Positions 1 through 7,058 of a stretch of DNA of 11,684 nucleotides are shown piece after piece. Position 1 is the stretch's first letter; each line of letters starts with the position of its first letter. A program made the position numbers and the translations under genes. The stretch comes from Clostridiaceae bacterium (GTDB lineage Bacteria; Bacillota_A; Clostridia; Acetivibrionales; Acetivibrionaceae): the NCBI GenBank assembly GCA_012513545.1, contig JAAZCB010000261.1:1-11684 (forward strand). Direction: 5' to 3'. The notes under the pieces were generated by a model. That model saw only the letters and a list, made by a program, of their open reading frames with translations. It had not been told where the DNA came from and made no database searches.

Positions 1-196
1 GCTCAAAATATGAGCTTATACTTTTAGATACCTGTTCATTGTGATCCTTCTCTTTCTTTTCTATGGACATGCTTATGTTTATTACTGACAGATAAGATGT
101 CATAATAATTGCAGCTATTGTAACAGACAAATAAAAAAGAAATATTCTGTTAAAAAACTTGTTTTTAATATACTTTTTATATAGTTTTACCGGCAT
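1..196 (-). CDS. N-terminus of a membrane-anchored sensor/regulator (partial, cut by window edge)
   Basis: An open frame starts at the ATG at 196-194 and runs off the window at base 1, giving 65 residues. A good ribosome binding site (AGGTGG) lies 8 bases before the ATG. The visible protein begins with basic residues (MPVKLYKKYIKNKFF), then one hydrophobic segment (about residues 17-40), then a charged, helix-forming stretch (SIEKKEKDHNEQ) leading outward. This topology is typical of YesM-type sensor histidine kinases and of membrane-bound AraC-family regulators with an extracellular sensing domain; the decisive domains lie outside the window. It starts 23 bases after the stop of the solute-binding lipoprotein, so the two are probably co-transcribed. 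Sugar-uptake loci in Firmicutes often pair such genes. The coding call is firm; the family is inference from topology and context. Confidence 0.72.
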   Translation of the reverse strand, partial: MPVKLYKKYIKNKFFNRIFLFYLSVTIAAIIMTSYLSVINISMSIEKKEKDHNEQVSKSISSYFE

Positions 197-219
197 TACA
201 AAACCACCTGATTTATTGA

Positions 220-1719
220 TTATTGCTCATTTTTGAGCCATTTATCAAGCTGACTCTGCTGCTCTTCCATAACCTTGTCAAGTCCGGCAGCTTTATATTT
301 CCCGATTATCTTTGGCAGGAAAATCTCAGGGTCAACAGCTCCTACAAATATAGCCCCTTCGAGTTCGTCGGTTATTTCAGAAATCCTCAATATCTCATCC
401 TTCACCGGTGCAGGATCAAAAGTGAACTTCAGCAAAGGTGAAATAAGGGCAGCTTTATCAAATCTTTTATTCTCGTCATTAAGGGTATTGCTGTAATTGG
501 AGAGTGAATACGAAAGATATTTATTTCCAAAGGAATAAGGGGCCATTTTGTAAAATGTATTACCGTTTGGTGTTATAACATTTTCACTTATTTTCTCATA
601 ATGCTTTCCTTCTATGCCATAAGCCATCAAATTATACAGATACCTGTCAGTGTTTAGTAAATCGAGAAGCATCACAGCTCTCTCAGGATTGTCAGAAGTC
701 GATGATACCGCATGCATATAATAGGTTATATCCTTTTTTGTTATAAAAGGAGTATAAAGAGGCACTGTTTCTATACTATAACCTGTTGTGTTTGAAAATT
801 CAGCCGCATCTGAAGGATTATATGAAATCAGACCGGCAAACCAATTGCCTGAAAGCTCATAATTATCTATATTACTGATAGATGCGGCATCCTTTAGAAT
901 ATAGCCGGACTTGTACCATTTGTGAACCAATGCCGCGTATTGCTTGAACTCCGGCGTTTCAAAGGTATTTACAAGCCTGTAATTGGTCCTGTTGTCCAAA
1001 TACAGGGCACTTGGCACCTGCTCATCAACTCTTTCGAGGGGCAGTGCAAAAGCATGACAGCTGTATGGATAAATCAAATATGGAACCACCTCAGGCTCAT
1101 TATCCTTTATAATCTTTAACATTGGCTCTAAATCCTCAAGCTTTGAAACCTTTGATATGTCAAAATTATACTTGCTGACATATTTTCGGTTGAATTTAAT
1201 ACCCCACTGATGGGTGAGCTGTTTGTTCACAGGTAAGGCGTAAAGCTTTCCGTCAAGCCTGGCTGCGTCCATAAGTACCTCGGGAAGAATATTAAGCGTA
1301 TTTTTTCCGTACTTGTCAAGAAGTCCATCAAGCTCTATAAAAGCTCCTCCCTGGGCATTATGTACATAGCTGTTTATCCAGGCGGAAGTATAACAGATAT
1401 CAAACTTTTCTCCTGAAGAAATAACAGACTTCATTTTTGTGTCATAATCCTTAAAATCAACCAATTTCATTTCGAGAGTAGCATTTATTTTCTTTTTCAA
1501 GTATTTGTTTACTTCTTCAAATACCGCTTCAGCATCCGGCGTAGGTGTATTACAATGGTACCATACAATATTATAGCCTGGAAGCTTTCTTATGTCGGAC
1601 CCTTCATTATCTTTTTCATTGCCATATATGCTTGCATTAATGCTGCAACCTGTAAAAAGTACAGAGAAAACCAAAAAGAGTACAAAGCCTTTTGTTATAC
1701 CTCCAACATCTGTTTTCAT
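220..1719 (-). CDS. Extracellular solute-binding lipoprotein of an ABC importer (family 1, DUF3502-type C-terminus)
   Basis: This 499-residue protein starts with a lipoprotein signal: basic start, hydrophobic core, and lipobox LFTGC with the lipidated Cys at residue 25. The mature protein would therefore be anchored on the outer face of the membrane. The body resembles family 1 extracellular solute-binding proteins. The C-terminal part (NPERAVMLLDLLNTDRYLYN, then YGIEGKHYE, about residues 347-375) matches the DUF3502-containing LipO/YtcQ-like group, which usually serves complex carbohydrate or peptide importers with separate permeases. A GGGGAG ribosome binding site lies just upstream of the ATG, and a strong promoter lies about 60-85 bases upstream. 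No permease or ATPase gene is in the window; a membrane sensor/regulator gene follows directly. The substrate cannot be told from sequence. The family call is secure; the DUF3502 assignment is by recalled motif. Confidence 0.88.
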   Translation of the reverse strand: MKTDVGGITKGFVLFLVFSVLFTGCSINASIYGNEKDNEGSDIRKLPGYNIVWYHCNTPTPDAEAVFEEVNKYLKKKINATLEMKLVDFKDYDTKMKSVISSGEKFDICYTSAWINSYVHNAQGGAFIELDGLLDKYGKNTLNILPEVLMDAARLDGKLYALPVNKQLTHQWGIKFNRKYVSKYNFDISKVSKLEDLEPMLKIIKDNEPEVVPYLIYPYSCHAFALPLERVDEQVPSALYLDNRTNYRLVNTFETPEFKQYAALVHKWYKSGYILKDAASISNIDNYELSGNWFAGLISYNPSDAAEFSNTTGYSIETVPLYTPFITKKDITYYMHAVSSTSDNPERAVMLLDLLNTDRYLYNLMAYGIEGKHYEKISENVITPNGNTFYKMAPYSFGNKYLSYSLSNYSNTLNDENKRFDKAALISPLLKFTFDPAPVKDEILRISEITDELEGAIFVGAVDPEIFLPKIIGKYKAAGLDKVMEEQQSQLDKWLKNEQ

Positions 1720-1776
1720 AAATTTCTCCCCTAAAAACTACCATTTCTTAGCATGAAAATAAGTTTTTATATAAAA

Positions 1777-1804
1777 ATTATACCATTCTATATTTTTTAG
1801 ACAA
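1777..1804 (-). promoter_or_regulatory. Sigma-A promoter with extended -10 for the solute-binding lipoprotein operon
   Basis: Read on the minus strand: -35 TTGTCT (1804-1799, 4 of 6 consensus matches), a 16-base spacer, then TATAAT (1782-1777) preceded by TG one base upstream (TGGTATAAT, an extended -10). Transcription would start near 1770, leaving a leader of about 50 bases before the ATG at 1719. Confidence 0.65.
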
Positions 1805-1847
1805 GCATTACATGGGTTATTTAAGTAGCACTGTAACGGTATAGGAC

Positions 1848-1867
1848 AACAGGTGAAAGCGCCTGTT
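1848..1867. repeat. Short hairpin between divergent promoters
   Basis: AACAGGTG and CGCCTGTT form an 8-bp stem (one T-G wobble) around an AAAG loop. No T-run follows in either direction, so it is not a standard intrinsic terminator. It lies between the promoters of the minus-strand lipoprotein operon and the plus-strand translocase gene, upstream of both, so an operator role is possible. No known motif was recognised. Confidence 0.35.
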
Positions 1868-1922
1868 CCGGTAAATTTTCTTATATAAGTGAGAATGTAA
1901 TATTTTGATGAGTTAAGTTGAG

Positions 1923-1951
1923 TTCAAAAAATGTCGAAAATGTGTTATATT
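1923..1951 (+). promoter_or_regulatory. Candidate promoter for the FtsK/SpoIIIE gene
   Basis: TTCAAA (1923-1928) and TATATT (1946-1951) are separated by 17 bases, giving a moderate sigma-A match and a start near 1958, about 40 bases before the ATG. The region is AT-rich, so chance matches are likely. A Spo0A-type box lies inside the spacer. Confidence 0.35.
1932..1938 (+). promoter_or_regulatory. Spo0A-type box (TGTCGAA)
   Basis: TGTCGAA matches the core 0A-box bound by phosphorylated Spo0A at all seven positions and lies 59 bases before the start codon of the translocase gene. Its position between the candidate -35 and -10 would suit repression, or activation of a different promoter. A single 7-mer match is about what chance gives in a window of this size, so the position is the main support. 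Confidence 0.3.
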
Positions 1952-1996
1952 AATTAATTGAATAATAATTCTAGTTAAGAAGGGTATGTAATACGA

Positions 1997-4381
1997 ATGA
2001 AAAAAAGTTCAAAGGTAGGAAAGAATGGCATCAGGCTCAATCGCAACTTCTTTATTTTTCAAGGCATTATGATAGCGCTTATGCTTTATCTTACCTGGGG
2101 TTCCTGGGTAAAATTCATTATTTTTGTTGTTTTGGAAATGACAGCATATTTTACTTTTATATATTATTTTCTGGTAAGGAAGGCAAATCAAAAACGTAAG
2201 AAAAAAAATACAAGTTCGAGGCAAGCTTATAAAAATGTGAAAGGAAGATCCCGCGGGATAGTTGAACCCAGTGAATATAACGGATTGAAGAGAATGGATG
2301 GTAAAAATTTTAACTGGGAGATCTCAGAGCGAAGTCAGAGGCAAAAATCCGTGACTTCTTCCAGCTGCACTACAAACAATGCAAGTAATGCTTCTGAAGC
2401 ATCAAAGCCGTTTTCTGCCGGGAGTAGTATTATGAATGCTTCAAATAAAAGTGTTTCGGGGCAAGAGGTTAAGAAATTTGTACCCTACCGTTCACCCTTT
2501 GACCCTATAAGTCCAAAAGTAGAAGAACAAAAGGCAGAGACAGAGAAAGCAAGTGAACTTCCGAGAGCTGATATTAAGGGTTCAGAAGATATAAAAGTAG
2601 AGACTGAAGAATCTTTAGAAGAGAATATATCAGAGCAGCAGATAAAATGTAATATAGAGATGGAAACATCGGAGCCGGAGCCTCGAAGAGAGAACAACCT
2701 GTATATGCAAGATGAAGGGCAGTGTAATACTGATTTTGCAAAAGCGGAAGATATGAGTAGTGATGAAGAAGCATTGCCAGCTTTGGTAAGTCAAGAAAAT
2801 ATATCAGTAGTATATGAAAAAAAATCCGAAGAAGTTAATAAATACGGATTTGATGAGAAAAAACCATTTTCGTCTATTTACAGGGATAAGGAAGTACCGG
2901 GCGATTCCAACACACATAAGCCACAAAAGAAGCTTATTAATACGGCAGAATATGAACCACCGCTCGAATTGCTCCAGAAGAATGAAGTATTGGATTATGA
3001 CGAAGAAACCGAGGATTATATCGAGTATACCGCTTACAAGCTTATAGATACATTATCAAGCTTTGGTGTTGGCGCCAAGGTTATTAATGTGAGCAAGGGG
3101 CCTACTGTTACACGCTATGAGCTGCAGCCAAATGCCGGGGTTAAGGTCAGTAAAATCATAAATCTGGCGGATGATATTGCGTTAAATCTTGCGGCTACCG
3201 GCGTAAGAATAGAGGCGCCCATTCCTGGCAAGGCAGCTGTTGGAATTGAAATACCCAATAAGAATAATGTGCCTGTTTTGCTAAGGGATGTTATAGAGTC
3301 CTCCGCTTTTAAGGATTTTCCTTCCAGGCTGGCCTTTGCAGTGGGAAAGGATATTGCAGGAAATGTTGTGGTCGGAGACATCGCAAAAATGCCACACCTC
3401 TTAATAGCAGGTGCTACCGGGTCAGGAAAGAGTGTGTGTATCAATACTCTGATTGTCAGTATTTTATATAAGGCATCTCCAGACCAGGTACGGCTTCTGA
3501 TGGTTGATCCGAAGGTGGTTGAACTTGGCATTTATAATGGTATTCCTCATCTTTTGATTCCTGTGGTCACTGACCCGAAAAAGGCATCAGGGGCGCTTAA
3601 CTGGGCAGTGGTTGAAATGACAAATCGTTACCGGCTTTTTGCAGAAAACAATGTAAGGGATTTAGGAGGCTACAACACTTTAATAAAGGAAAGAGGCGAA
3701 GGGGAGCCTTTGCCGCATATCGTTATCATTATTGATGAGCTTGCAGACTTAATGATGGTGGCCCCTAATGAGGTAGAGGATTCCATATGCAGGCTGGCAC
3801 AAATGGCAAGGGCGGCAGGTATGCATCTGGTCATTGCTACACAGAGGCCTTCAGTTAATGTTATTACCGGTGTGATAAAAGCCAATATTCCTTCCAGGAT
3901 TTCCTTTGCTGTTTCCTCCCAAATTGACTCCAGAACTATATTGGATATGGCTGGAGCAGAAAAACTTCTTGGCAGGGGAGATATGCTTTTTTATCCTCTC
4001 GGTCAGCCAAAACCTTTGAGAGTTCAGGGAAGCTTTATTTCCGACAAGGAAGTTGAGAGAATTGTAACACATATCAAGTCGCTTCAGAGTGCGGAGTACG
4101 ATGAGGAAATACTGCAGAAAATAGACAGCCAGACTGCTGAACCTGTAAAACCGGATGCCGGCGGAGATGACGAGCTGCTTCCTCAAGCTATTGTAATGGT
4201 TTTGGAATTAGGACAGGCTTCGGCCTCATTGATACAACGAAAGTTTAAAGTTGGTTATTCCCGTGCTGCCAGGATTCTAGACCAGATGGAGTCATGGGGA
4301 GTGGTTAGTGCCTCGGATGGCAGCAGCAAACCAAGGCAGATTTTGATAACCAAAAAGGAGTGGGATGAGTTAAACGCATAA
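1997..4381 (+). CDS. FtsK/SpoIIIE-family DNA translocase with a two-helix N-terminal anchor
   Basis: This 794-residue protein is an ATP-driven double-strand DNA pump that would act at the division or sporulation septum. Residues about 18-34 and 38-60 form two membrane helices, followed by a basic stretch ([10 protein letters not shown]). Residues about 65-315 are a low-complexity, Glu/Lys/Ser-rich linker. The conserved motor begins near residue 319: Walker A GATGSGKS at 472-479 (Lys478), Walker B IVIIIDE ending at Asp580-Glu581, and the [11 protein letters not shown] segment after it. Residues 724-794 are the winged-helix gamma domain ([14 protein letters not shown]) that reads orienting DNA motifs. 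FtsK and SpoIIIE normally have four membrane helices and Bacillus SftA has none, so this anchor is unusual. It may be a second paralogue in its genome. The ribosome binding site AGAAGGG lies about 12 bases before the ATG, a slightly long spacing. The gene stands alone and converges on the carbamoyltransferase operon. Confidence 0.93.
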   Translation: MKKSSKVGKNGIRLNRNFFIFQGIMIALMLYLTWGSWVKFIIFVVLEMTAYFTFIYYFLVRKANQKRKKKNTSSRQAYKNVKGRSRGIVEPSEYNGLKRMDGKNFNWEISERSQRQKSVTSSSCTTNNASNASEASKPFSAGSSIMNASNKSVSGQEVKKFVPYRSPFDPISPKVEEQKAETEKASELPRADIKGSEDIKVETEESLEENISEQQIKCNIEMETSEPEPRRENNLYMQDEGQCNTDFAKAEDMSSDEEALPALVSQENISVVYEKKSEEVNKYGFDEKKPFSSIYRDKEVPGDSNTHKPQKKLINTAEYEPPLELLQKNEVLDYDEETEDYIEYTAYKLIDTLSSFGVGAKVINVSKGPTVTRYELQPNAGVKVSKIINLADDIALNLAATGVRIEAPIPGKAAVGIEIPNKNNVPVLLRDVIESSAFKDFPSRLAFAVGKDIAGNVVVGDIAKMPHLLIAGATGSGKSVCINTLIVSILYKASPDQVRLLMVDPKVVELGIYNGIPHLLIPVVTDPKKASGALNWAVVEMTNRYRLFAENNVRDLGGYNTLIKERGEGEPLPHIVIIIDELADLMMVAPNEVEDSICRLAQMARAAGMHLVIATQRPSVNVITGVIKANIPSRISFAVSSQIDSRTILDMAGAEKLLGRGDMLFYPLGQPKPLRVQGSFISDKEVERIVTHIKSLQSAEYDEEILQKIDSQTAEPVKPDAGGDDELLPQAIVMVLELGQASASLIQRKFKVGYSRAARILDQMESWGVVSASDGSSKPRQILITKKEWDELNA

Positions 4382-4540
4382 AACATAAGCTTATCTTATA
4401 AAAACCGTTATATAATCAGTATTAAATCCTCATAGACGATCAGTAAAGAAAAAGTACCTCTACAAAGTAATTTATACAGGTACCTGAAATTAAGAACAAT
4501 TGGGTAAACCATATTGTTATCTATATGAAAAAGGGATAAG

Positions 4541-4570
4541 GGATATAAAGCTTTCTAAACTTATATATCC
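4541..4570 (-). terminator. Weak stem-loop with trailing T-run on the minus strand (possible terminator)
   Basis: On the minus strand, GGATATA pairs with TATATCC and the stem extends by three pairs past a one-base bulge (about 10 bp, 9-base loop). CTTATCCC and then five T residues (4532-4528) follow. The stem is AT-rich and the T-run is displaced by about eight bases, so this is only a weak terminator candidate for the operon that ends at 4801. Confidence 0.25.
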
Positions 4571-4588
4571 GGGCAATCCTATAAACTT

Positions 4589-4623
4589 ATGGTCTTAAAT
4601 GCTTTGATGCAATTTAAGACCAT
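4589..4623. repeat. Perfect 12-bp inverted repeat
   Basis: ATGGTCTTAAAT (4589-4600) and ATTTAAGACCAT (4612-4623) are exact reverse complements around an 11-base loop. No T-run follows on either strand. The position midway between convergent genes suits a bidirectional transcript end or an RNA-processing structure. An extended -10-like TGGTATAAT on the minus strand (TATAAT at 4645-4640) lies just upstream when read leftward, so a small RNA that begins with this hairpin is also possible. Confidence 0.45.
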
Positions 4624-4800
4624 TTACAGGACAAACTGAATTATACCACGCAATTATAAATCGGGTAAATATACTATATTAACAAAAAATGCCATGAAAA
4701 AGATATAATATTTGTTTAACATTACTAAGGAATTGAGTAAAAGGCTACATGATATGACTATTATTCCCACACGGAAGAAGGCCATAAATACTGTAATGAA

Positions 4801-5193
4801 CTATTTTAAATTTACCTTTACATTCTCTGAAATGTTTTTTATTTTCCAACTTCCATCGAAAGTATACGTGACAATAAAGAAGCCTTCAAGGTTCTTCTTT
4901 ATATCAGGAACGGTTACTTCAATTATACCTAGTACGTTTGCACATTCTGTAAATACGGCACTGTTAACTTCTTTGATTTTTACTGCGTCCCTTGAAAGCG
5001 TTATATTCCTTAAGTTTCCATCGCCATCATCAAATACTGTGCTAATCCCTTCTAGGCTTTCCAATATACTCTCTTTTGTTACATTAAACTGTGAACTGTC
5101 CTTTCCTGATGTGTCAGGTTTTGAACATGCTGTAATGAAAAATATTGATATTGTTAATATTATAGGAATAACCATTTTATAAGTTTTCAACAC
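4801..5193 (-). CDS. Small lipoprotein of unknown function, last gene of the carbamoyltransferase operon
   Basis: This 130-residue product starts with GTG at 5193, chosen because GGAG lies 6 bases upstream, whereas the first internal ATG (residue 7) has no ribosome binding site. The signal peptide has lipobox ITAC, with Cys23 as the lipidated residue; the mature part is about 108 residues of small, mixed-charge, probably beta-rich sequence. It mentions no recognisable family. One feature is the segment TVPDIKKNLEGFFIVTYTFDGSWKI near the C-terminus, written here only as a landmark split over TVPDIKKNLEG and FFIVTYTFDGSWKI. The start follows the SGNH hydrolase stop by 3 bases, which implies translational coupling and a shared job at the cell surface. 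The coding call is strong because of the lipobox, ribosome binding site and spacing; the function is unknown. Confidence 0.75.
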   Translation of the reverse strand: MLKTYKMVIPIILTISIFFITACSKPDTSGKDSSQFNVTKESILESLEGISTVFDDGDGNLRNITLSRDAVKIKEVNSAVFTECANVLGIIEVTVPDIKKNLEGFFIVTYTFDGSWKIKNISENVKVNLK

Positions 5194-5196
5194 TCA

Positions 5197-6438
5197 TCAC
5201 TCCGTTGCATTTTTTGAAAGGTCGTTTCTAATAACTTCATATATGGCCTTTGCCACTTTTGAATTACCGACACTGTTTATATGACAGGTATCAGTAAAAA
5301 CATTTTCCTTTTTGCCTGTTAATGCGTCTGACAGGTCATAGGATTTAATCCCTATAGAGGAAAGCTCTTCGGCGGCTTTCAGAATCTCAGGATAACCCTT
5401 TTCGAATACTTCGAGGAATAAGGGCTGATTAATCCTGGCCCATTCCCTTATCATGTTTATATCCGCATTTTCACTGCCGTAGTTTCCATAAACGGCAATT
5501 GGCTGTATGATTGAATAATACTCGAAATTGTATTCCTTTGAAAGCCTGAACATTTCCTCGCTATTCTTTATAAAGGATTCCCTGGCCATTTTTACAAGGG
5601 CGTCAATATTATTTTCATCCATAAGATGTTCGGGAGCACTCTTTGGTCTGGTGTCATTCCGGGTTTTTTTTCTTAAAATGTCCTTGTATATGTTGCCCTT
5701 AATAATGCCACCGTCTTTAATCAAATAATGCAGGTAGTCCTTAACCCTGTTTCTTACAATGTTTTCCCAGATATCTCCTTCAGGGTCGTTATAGTATACA
5801 CCACCGTTTATCTCATTAAAACCATGGTATGCAATTACGATATCCGGAATATAGCCTGATTTCAACTCAAGCTTCAAACGCTCTAGTTCCTGAAAAGTAG
5901 TGTCTGATTCTATTCCTGCGTTTACTATATTGTATTTGCCGTCTTTATTGAGCATTACTGAAAGCTGGCTGCTAACTGTCATTTCATCAGGCACTTCAAT
6001 GCAAAACAGGGTAGAACCTCCAAGCATCAATACCTTCTTTACGCCTTCCTGAGCTTGACTGTACTGATTTATTGTCTTCCTGTATGGTTTCTTTGACCCT
6101 GATTCCAAAGGCTCAATGTTAAAGTATTTTCCATGGAATTCGTTTCTGAATACCAGCCTGGTATCCTTAGGGGCGCTCCAGTGGTTGCGTTTCGACAGCT
6201 CTTCCTGTTCAAGCATGAAATCTTTTGAAAAGCTTTTATCATTAATATAAGACAAGGAGCCAACAATATTAGCGTCCTTCTCCCATGGATAAACAGGAAA
6301 TAACTTCCCATAGACCCAGTCAACCCCAAAAAATAAACCTGCTGTGATAGTGGTTATAATAATGGTTTTAAAACAAAATCCAAGGATTTTACCTTTTCCA
6401 AAACCACCTGCTGCTTTCATTTCCTTTAAATTTGACAT
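5197..6438 (-). CDS. SGNH/GDSL-family hydrolase with N-terminal membrane anchor (SxtL-like position)
   Basis: This 413-residue protein has one membrane helix at about residues 21-38, so the catalytic part probably faces outward. SGNH blocks are visible in order: LMLGGSTLF with nucleophile Ser142 (GGS in place of GDS), block II NAGI with Gly175, block III YHGFNE with Gly206 and Asn208, and block V DTCHIN with Asp383 and His386. The full Ser-Gly-Asn-His set is therefore present and the enzyme should be an active esterase or acyl/carbamoyl-ester hydrolase or transferase. In the saxitoxin cluster, as I recall it, sxtL (a GDSL-type lipase) follows sxtI, sxtJ and sxtK in the same order as here. GGGGAG upstream supports the ATG at 6438. 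It starts 29 bases after the microprotein gene and is nearly contiguous with the lipoprotein gene. The substrate is unknown. Confidence 0.88.
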   Translation of the reverse strand: MSNLKEMKAAGGFGKGKILGFCFKTIIITTITAGLFFGVDWVYGKLFPVYPWEKDANIVGSLSYINDKSFSKDFMLEQEELSKRNHWSAPKDTRLVFRNEFHGKYFNIEPLESGSKKPYRKTINQYSQAQEGVKKVLMLGGSTLFCIEVPDEMTVSSQLSVMLNKDGKYNIVNAGIESDTTFQELERLKLELKSGYIPDIVIAYHGFNEINGGVYYNDPEGDIWENIVRNRVKDYLHYLIKDGGIIKGNIYKDILRKKTRNDTRPKSAPEHLMDENNIDALVKMARESFIKNSEEMFRLSKEYNFEYYSIIQPIAVYGNYGSENADINMIREWARINQPLFLEVFEKGYPEILKAAEELSSIGIKSYDLSDALTGKKENVFTDTCHINSVGNSKVAKAIYEVIRNDLSKNATE

Positions 6439-6467
6439 TTAAACCAATCTCCCCAAAATTATGCTAC

Positions 6468-6620
6468 TTAGAATATTGAATAAATAAACGGAGCAATTGC
6501 AGAGCCCTGTACATATACCAGAAGGCCGCTTATTATAAGTAATACTAATATTATGGGCAATAGCCAGTACTTTTTTCTAACCTTTAAGAATTTCCATATA
6601 TCCCCTATCGTTGAAAACAT
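6468..6620 (-). CDS. SxtK/DUF5989-like membrane microprotein, 50 residues
   Basis: The frame runs from ATG 6620-6618 to TAA 6470-6468 and encodes 50 residues: amphipathic and basic start (MFSTIGDIWKFLKVRKKYW), one membrane helix at about 19-36, and a short tail ending APFIYSIF. Its ATG shares one base with the stop codon of the SxtJ-like gene (TAATG), and GGAGG lies 10 bases upstream, so it is translationally coupled. The size, the FLKVRKKYW segment and the location directly after an SxtJ homologue fit the DUF5989 family and the small sxtK gene of saxitoxin clusters. Its role is unknown; it may anchor or shape a membrane complex with the SxtJ-like protein and the carbamoyltransferase. It is short enough to be missed by a length cut-off. 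The coding call is strong; the family name rests on memory of the motif. Confidence 0.85.
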   Translation of the reverse strand: MFSTIGDIWKFLKVRKKYWLLPIILVLLIISGLLVYVQGSAIAPFIYSIF

Positions 6621-7024
6621 TAAAATGGAACCTCCATTCTATCTTTATTTTGCTCTTGGGCTTCAATCCTGTAGGTGTTGGATTTTTTATCAAAGCCAAG
6701 TCTCAGCGGATTATAGCCAAATAACCTTTTTACAGTTCCTAATGGTGTTACAATCAGATAAAACACTAGAACTAGAATTATTCTTGTGTTTATAAAACCC
6801 AGAACATTTCCGAATTTCATCCATAGTCCGTAAAACCCTTTCATTGTTGAGGGTGCGGCCAATGCCCATATCCAGAATGCTATTCCTATTATCCATGGTA
6901 TCAATGGAATCGGATGGTGTTTTACAAGAGGTATGATAACACCAAATATACTTACGATTAAAAGACCCATTAAAAGTCCGAATTTTCTCAATTCTTTTTT
7001 ATCTATAGCTTTCTCATGTTCCAT
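6620..7024 (-). CDS. SxtJ-family membrane protein
   Basis: This 134-residue protein has three predicted membrane helices, at about residues 15-34, 38-58 and 80-97, with a short charged N-terminus (MEHEKAIDKKELRKFG) and a charged cytoplasmic-looking C-terminus. The stretch FINTRIILVLVFYLIVTPLG followed by KRLFGYNPL is what I associate with SxtJ proteins. They take their name from saxitoxin clusters and commonly sit beside O-carbamoyltransferases. AAGGGG is placed well before the ATG, and the gene begins 34 bases after the carbamoyltransferase stop. The stop overlaps the next start by one base. The biochemical role is not established; the constant link to carbamoyltransferases suggests a membrane platform or export partner for the modified product. 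The family call is fairly confident. Confidence 0.85.
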   Translation of the reverse strand: MEHEKAIDKKELRKFGLLMGLLIVSIFGVIIPLVKHHPIPLIPWIIGIAFWIWALAAPSTMKGFYGLWMKFGNVLGFINTRIILVLVFYLIVTPLGTVKRLFGYNPLRLGFDKKSNTYRIEAQEQNKDRMEVPF

Positions 7025-7058
7025 ACAAAAAACTTCCCCTTAAAAATAAGATCATTAA

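Larger units (their letters stand above)
4382..4800. other. Convergent non-coding gap with stem-loops
   Basis: This 419-base AT-rich stretch separates the ends of two convergent transcription units. No credible coding frame was found. It holds the inverted repeats at 4541-4570 and 4589-4623, an ATAAGCTTAT palindrome just after the translocase stop (4384-4393), and GTACCT/AGGTAC arms near 4454-4490. There is no tRNA, and no classic GC-rich stem followed by a T-run on either strand. Transcripts from both sides should end here. Confidence 0.5.

Noticed and set aside
1848..1867. Hairpin as an intrinsic terminator or riboswitch
   Set aside because: No T-run follows on either strand, it lies upstream of both promoters and so outside both leaders, and no riboswitch core was recognised.
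3115..3531. A 138-codon minus-strand open frame inside the translocase gene
   Set aside because: It lies wholly opposite the conserved FtsK motor domain and resembles no protein family; it is a shadow of biased codon use.
4679..4709. Plus-strand TTAACA and TATAAT as a promoter reading toward 4801
   Set aside because: The 19-base spacer is poor and no sense gene lies downstream; in such AT-rich sequence a chance match is likely.
4712..5182. A 156-codon plus-strand open frame opposite the small lipoprotein gene
   Set aside because: Its translation is rich in Ser, Phe, Ile and Thr as expected of an antisense shadow. It has no ribosome binding site, and the opposite frame has a lipobox, a good ribosome binding site and operon spacing.
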